Source of the DNA: Doris montereyensis
Lineage: Eukaryota > Mollusca > Gastropoda > Nudibranchia > Dorididae
Direction: 5' to 3'
Length of the DNA: 64,000 nt
NCBI GenBank assembly: GCA_037039925.1
Contig: JAXRKP010000084.1
Span: 31,001-95,000 of the forward strand
Numbering within the stretch: position 1 is the first letter of the stretch; each line of letters opens with the position of its first letter. The notes below the pieces were generated by a model. It saw nothing but the letters and a program-made list of their open reading frames with translations. It did no database searches and was not told the origin of the DNA. The position numbers and the translations under genes are program-made. Shown here piece by piece: positions 50,948-64,000 of the stretch.

Positions 50948-51275
50948 CTCCAGGGGATTTGGTAGTCCAGAGACAAGGTGTTGGCCTCTCACTCACTCTC
51001 AACCAAAAGAAAAGGTAGTGGGTTTGAGCCTCGCCAACAATTGATATATGTTCAAGCAGAATCTACCCCTTGGTCCAGGAGGCTGGATCGACACCTAGTC
51101 CCATCGGAGACGGACGATAAAAAGAAGATCCCACAACATTCTGTGCACGTTAAAAATCCCTTTGCTGTTTACACTATTTACAGAGCAGTTCGGGAAAATA
51201 AAATAAAAATCCTCTGAAAACCCCCAAGATCACATTAGTTGTGGATGTGAATGTGAGTAAATAAAACCAAATAAA
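50948..51275 (+). mobile_element. tRNA-derived SINE (family B), full length, forward
   Basis: The head 'tggtagtccagagacaaggt' + gttggcctctc and box B-like gtgggtttgagcctc; body 'gatcgacacctagtcccatc', 'gatcccacaacattctgtgc', 'acgttaaaaatccctttgct'; tail 'ttgtggatgtgaatgtgagt' + aaataaaacc. The opposite-strand copy is at 33888. Confidence 0.83.
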
Positions 51276-51648
51276 AAACCCTCCACTCCAAATCCAAGAT
51301 TTCTTTCTTCCATCATGAAGGGAGTTAATTCAACTGTGCTGGTATTTTGGATACCCATGCTGGAATGCTATTGTATCAATTTTGTAGTACATGTATTGTC
51401 TGATCCTCAGCTTTACAGGACTACCATTACGCTTACAAATCTTTGTCGGTTTAAAATGTAACTCCATTCCTTAGACCAATTTTCCTTATTTCTTCACTGA
51501 TTCTATGTGTTTGTTTAAAATGGATAAATATCTTGTTTCGGTCCCTAAAACTAAAAGGCATATATGATCATTCCTCACATCTAATTTAGAAAAAAATCAT
51601 ATGGCTGTGTAAAAAAGACTATATTTCACATGGGACAAAACTGTACTA
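51276..51648. other. No gene recognised
   Basis: AT-rich intergenic sequence between SINE B and the TIR element. Confidence 0.5.
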
Positions 51649-52403
51649 GAGTAGTGACCGACTCAATGCCCGCCGCCTTAATGCCCGCAATCTCACTGAA
51701 ACCGATGTTTTTCTATATAACCTGCCCTCTAAATGCCCGTTTCAAAACCAAGACTTTCGCCTAAATGCCCAGTCTCAACGGCAACTGCAAATGTCATTTT
51801 CCAAATGAACATAAATTACGACCGTAATTGATTAACAATTTTAAAAATATCGTACATGTAATCCAATCGCTAATAGGGCTTATGCCCATCAACAATGGGC
51901 CATGCATTATAACCACCCTCATTACCTATCCAATGTACTGTAATAAAAGATGACCAGTCTTCTCTTCTTAACTCCATCCACTGTACAGCACATCCTGTCT
52001 CATTGGATCACTGGTTTGGCACCAGGCAATTACAATTGAACAGTCTTCCGGAACTCTGTCCATGGCTCTTTCTTGAAGTAGTAAATGGCATGAAATCACC
52101 AAGCGTTTTTAATTCACTGCGTTCAAGGGAAAAGGTGTGAACAATTTTATTGCTCCCGTCTCGCATTGGCCCCCTATTTCTCGCATTTACTTTTTCGTAA
52201 AACTGATGACTTTTCTAAAACAAACGATCTGGGTATGCATCTTTAGCCTTGGATGTCCGTTGTCTTAATTTCAACACGCAGATTTTGAATTGTGGTGATC
52301 ACCCCCCCTTTCCAAATTGTTGCCCTGAATACCCCTGCCCGTTTCGCCTAAATGCCCATTTTCTCTGCTTCCAAAGCACTGGGCATTTAGGCGGTCACTA
52401 CTG
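51649..52403. mobile_element. Tc1/mariner-type inverted-repeat element, 755 bp, TA duplication
   Basis: Left GAGTAGTGACCGACTCAATG; right, read inward, CAGTAGTGACCGCCTAAATG; both bordered by TA. The arms carry several copies of (t/a)aatgcccg, both direct and inverted, so subterminal repeats extend about 130 bp inward on each side. No transposase frame, hence non-autonomous. Confidence 0.75.
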
Positions 52404-52910
52404 TATTACAAATTAATGGGTCTTGTGTTACACTTGGCTTGGCTCATTGCAAATTCTGTATGATTATACAAACTAAACAGTTGTCCTAAACTAAATGTCT
52501 TATATCAAAGTAGGATTGTTCTTCATCTTTAAGATGGCTTTGAAACTTTCTATTCTTCACCAGCTGCAGTCTTTTTCTAAAGTATTAAACTAAAATGTTT
52601 TACTTATTTGACTTGAAAGTAAACGCATAACTGTCCCACGTGTAATAGTCACCGAGTTATACTATAAGAAAAGCAAGGAAACAAGCATTATAGAAAAGAT
52701 GGATATATTGAAAACTATATTTCTATATACAGAAATAAAAAGCAAATTTTGAATGATCATACATGAAGGAAGAAAAATTTGTTTATCCCATCTGAAGAAT
52801 ATGAGAAAGCCTGGAAATTTTTCCTAAAACCATAAGAAGGTAAACAGTAGGCAGCAAGCGTGAGAAGGAGGATTTTTGTTTCTTAATTAGGAGGGAAAAG
52901 TTGACAAAGT
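52404..52910. other. No gene recognised
   Basis: AT-rich intergenic sequence. Confidence 0.5.
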
Positions 52911-52914
52911 GGGC

Positions 52915-53002
52915 ATAAAAAAACAACCGTTTTCAATAAAAAAAACTGTTTTCAATAAAAAAAACTGTTTTCGATAAAAAACTGTTTTCAATAAAAAAGC
53001 AA
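52915..53002 (+). repeat. Short tandem repeat, about 19-bp unit, 4-5 copies
   Basis: 'ctgttttcaataaaaaaaa' repeated with one 'cgataaaa' variant and A-run length differences. Confidence 0.85.
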
Positions 53003-53079
53003 AGCCTAGTGTGTGGCCTTGAAAGCAAGAAATTTGAATTTCTTCTAAAAAATGCCCGCGCTGCCCAGCCAAGACTTAC

Positions 53080-53117
53080 AGAGTAGCACTAGCACTACTA
53101 GCACACAGGACAAACAT
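53080..53117 (-). CDS. Weak candidate for cathepsin D copy 2 exon 1
   Basis: An ATG at 53117 reads MFVLCASSASAT and stops in phase 2 at CT|GTAAGT, the phase needed to join exon 2 (VTLHK). Another frame over the same bases is very hydrophobic (VLVVLVLL), as expected for a signal peptide hit by an indel. The hydrophobic part is short and the usual Arg before the propeptide would be lost, so this is only a suggestion. Confidence 0.25.
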
Positions 53118-53119
53118 GT

Positions 53120-54545
53120 AGACAAATTTGCCAGCTGATTTCTACATGTTTGTAATATACCCCATCAACTTATGAACACTTAATTTTAGGTTAGTTTATG
53201 TTGCATCAAATGGAAAGTAGCCATATGATTTTATGTTCTTTCTTTCATTATATGAAACATTTGATCAAAACTGGTTCTCTTATGCTCAAGTAAAATCATA
53301 GGTGAAAAAAGTGTGAAGTATAGGAGAAACTTGCAGTGCCCAGTACTTATAAGGAAGTTTATGATTGAAAGTCAATAATTCACAATATGAATTGTGCGTT
53401 CAATTTATAATAAATTTGAAAATCAGTGCCACAGTAGAGACATGGAATTTTCTTACTTTTCATTTAAGAGATGTGTTTGAATGTTTTTGGATATATGCAG
53501 AGGAGAAGAAAGCAAAAGCACATGTGTACGATGTTGATTTTGATAAATGTGTAAAAATATAAATTCATAATACTTAAGACATGTTACTTCTTCTATTTGT
53601 TTGACATGTTAACTGCACAGGGTAATAAAGTAATAGCAATTATTAAACTGTCATAAAAGTTTCTGTCATACAATTTCTTTAAAGATATCTAAAAACAAAC
53701 AAAAAACAACTGGCATTAGAGCAACTAGTCTTAAATTGTTAAGTGTAGAAATTTTAGATTTCTTGGGCATTGGCACAATTTTTGAGTTTTGAGATGATCT
53801 TACAAAAAAACATATTAACACAAATAAAGTTAAAAATGTTGAAATTTGGCCTTAATACTTCTTGCACATCAGACTGTTAATTATAGTAGCATCCAGCCCA
53901 TTAGCCTTGCTCTCTTTCAGATTTCAAAGGCTTTAATGATTATATGTTTCTCAAACTGGACATACTTATCAAGATATCAGCTAGGTCACATGTTATTTTG
54001 GAAAAAAAAAACAAGAAATGATATCTTAGTAGATTTTGTGAACTTACATAGATATTCATGACATGCAAGCATTCTCAATGTTTTGTATTGTAAAAGTGTG
54101 AACAACCAAAAAATCAAGAAAAAATGTATCCCTATTTTGGAAGAGTAATCAAGGCTAGTTTGTGCAAATCATGTAGAATGATAAGAAAGAAAACACACTG
54201 CAGATAAATGACAGAAAGAGTCGATAAGAAGACAAGATCTGGGGTGCCTGATATAAACTTTCCCCCTCACATTATCAGATTTGATTGATTGAGACGAAGA
54301 CGGAATTTCCAGGGACAAGGGGATGACATGCAAATGAGATTTTAAAAAACACAACCCAAGCTTTGCAGAATGTTAAAATGTGACAAAAGCAGACTTTATT
54401 ATTCTTTTTTTTTTTTAACAATATTGGGAAAAAATTAAGAATCATGCAAAACGAATTTGAAAATGCATTAATTGTGATATCATATTTATAAAGTATTTCC
54501 CATCAAAAATAAAAATATTTTTGTAAAGTAATATCGTTATATCTA
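53120..54545. other. No gene recognised
   Basis: AT-rich intergenic sequence between the two cathepsin genes; the open frames at 53365-53562 and 53846-54061 have no recognisable domain. Confidence 0.45.
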
Positions 54546-54548
54546 TCT

Positions 54549-54732
54549 TAAAAAAAGATATATGTCAATGAAAACATTATATTTCAGCTGTTTTAATAAA
54601 GTTTGAATCAATTTCAATTTGATTTTATTACCTCAATTAAAAAAAGAAAGATATGTCAATGAAAACATCACATTTCAGCTGTTTTAATTAAAATTGAAGC
54701 AACTTCTATTTTCTTGTATTACCTCAACCAGA
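54549..54732 (+). repeat. Tandem duplication, about 92-bp unit, 2 copies
   Basis: 'tatgtcaatgaaaacat' ... 'tttcagctgttttaat' ... 'ttacctcaa' appears at 54559-54635 and again at 54652-54727, diverged by about ten percent by eye. Confidence 0.8.
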
Positions 54733-54734
54733 AA

Positions 54735-56085
54735 TTACATGCAAAGCACACAGTTTGTTTGGTGATGAAAAAACAAAAATCCCTAAAGCTTTAGAATTAG
54801 AATTTTTGAGTTTTAAAGATGAAATTTTGCTCAAAATTGCATTAATCCAAATTCTTTGAAACCTTGTCTACCACTAATTCCTCCTAAACATTTATAATTA
54901 GCCTATGGATTATATCCTAAACACAATTAACATAGACTTGTGAACTACCCTTAATGGCTCTTGAACTCTATGGTTTCTGTGTTTTGATCACCATCACCTA
55001 ATATGAGGAAAGCTACACAGGCAGTGGTTTTAGAGAAGAGCTTTTGATAGTCTAAAATCTAAAAAATATGGTCTGACAACTAACTGGATATTATTATGAC
55101 AATACATTACATTAACTGGTTGAATAATAAAGTGAAGAAATGCACGAAATAACAGAGAGATCAAGTCTTCATTACAATAACAAATACAATTTAAGTAGTA
55201 ACACATAATTAAAAACAAAACTATTGCAGGGTAAATAAAAGCTTTTCTTTCTCTCCACACAAATATTAGCAACTAGCAATACTGCACTAAAAAAACAACC
55301 TATTATTTAGCGCAAAAAGTCATTACATATATATATATAACATTTAAAAATAAAGAGTTGTGAAGAATAAAATCCATAGGGTTTTTTTATTCAATGAAAG
55401 ATATCCTTGAAACGAATAAGAAAAAATTCAAGGAGATATGATTAAAGTATAAAACAAAGAATAGAAAACAAGGAAGAAAAGAAATGTCATGAAAGCTTAT
55501 ATTTTCAATTATCTTTCTCAAAGGGTAAAAAATAACACCATGCAAAGAAAAACAAATTCTAAGTAAAACAAACAATTGAGATTTCATGATTAAATCTCGC
55601 TCAGTCCCTTTCACTTACTAAAATGAAAGCAATTACGTATGCACACTTTACTACTGTTAATTTAATTATACAAAAAGATAAGATTCAAATTATGATGGCA
55701 CAGGCTAAGAACAGCATCAGATGCTTAAACATGATACATGTAATTTTCTTCTTCTTCGAGATCCTTCAATGAATAGGATTGAAGATACTACCTAGAACTA
55801 GACTATCTTTACATCAGAGATAGCAAAAAATTGTATAAAAGGGCTGTGACTCCATATCATGACTTTATTAGCTTAAAAACTTGGGGAATGTAATGAGAGA
55901 AAGTTATGCCATGTACAGTTAAACTGTTTTAATTTTTATCAAATACATAAGAGGGATAAAAATCTGTCATTATAAACACATTACGTTTTTAAATTGAAAA
56001 CCCAACCTATTCATTAGATTACAAATGAAAAAAAAAAAACGTTCTTGGGAAAACAACAGAAAACAGACAAACTTAGTCTGTGGAC
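54735..56085. other. 3' flank of cathepsin D copy 1
   Basis: AT-rich, with a short (TA)n at about 55328. A minus-strand AATAAA (plus tttatt, 55864-55869) about 220 bases after the stop is a possible polyadenylation signal. Confidence 0.4.
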
Positions 56086-63924
<7,839 letters not shown>

Positions 63925-64000
63925 TTTGATTGAATGACTTTCGTCAGCCGATAACTCCACTACTCAACTCGATTTGGTCAATATTTATGTCTAATATTGA

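Overview
The window is animal genomic DNA. The genes have many short exons with GT-AG introns, there are tRNA-derived SINEs, non-LTR retrotransposon fossils and TA-flanked inverted-repeat elements, and many minisatellites. Protein similarity, AT-rich introns and frequent TACATGTA- and CTAGATCT-like words suggest a lophotrochozoan, most likely a mollusc (gastropod-like). That assignment is inference.

Layout. Positions 1-19,175 hold no gene I can support. They are a nearly continuous series of unrelated tandem arrays: 34-, 37-, 45-, 27-, 79- and ~45-bp units, a ~930-bp (AG)n tract, a ~2-kb 21-bp pyrimidine-rich array, a 59-bp array, and a second 27-bp array split by a 5'-truncated LINE. Three genes follow, all on the minus strand. 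METTL15 (19,387-23,847, 5 exons) is the mitochondrial 12S rRNA m4C methyltransferase. A repeat-rich interval (24-34 kb) then carries a pogo/mariner-like element with a nested SINE, a Penelope-like footprint and a decayed endonuclease/reverse-transcriptase LINE. Last come two tandem cathepsin D-like aspartic protease genes, copy 2 (37,065-50,692, first exon unresolved) and copy 1 (56,086-63,924, 8 exons including a signal-peptide exon). The two cathepsin genes share exon sizes and intron phases, so they are a tandem duplication. Copy 2 has grown by repeat insertion, including a 3.85-kb TG-rich minisatellite in one intron.

Main cross-cutting observation: all three conserved genes are broken by one-base indels, mostly one base missing from a short homopolymer (for example C4 where C5 is needed). 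Splice sites and catalytic residues are otherwise intact. I read this as consensus error in a long-read assembly rather than three pseudogenes, but that needs checking. The most unusual genuine biology is the pair of cathepsin paralogues with long, mutually unrelated C-terminal tails, a GC-AG intron in one paralogue only, a hammerhead-like motif in the Penelope footprint, an apparently undescribed GA-rich dispersed repeat present at least eight times, and the density of independent minisatellites. I see no CRISPR array, no operon and no prokaryotic system. Most long open frames here are by-products of arrays whose period is a multiple of three.
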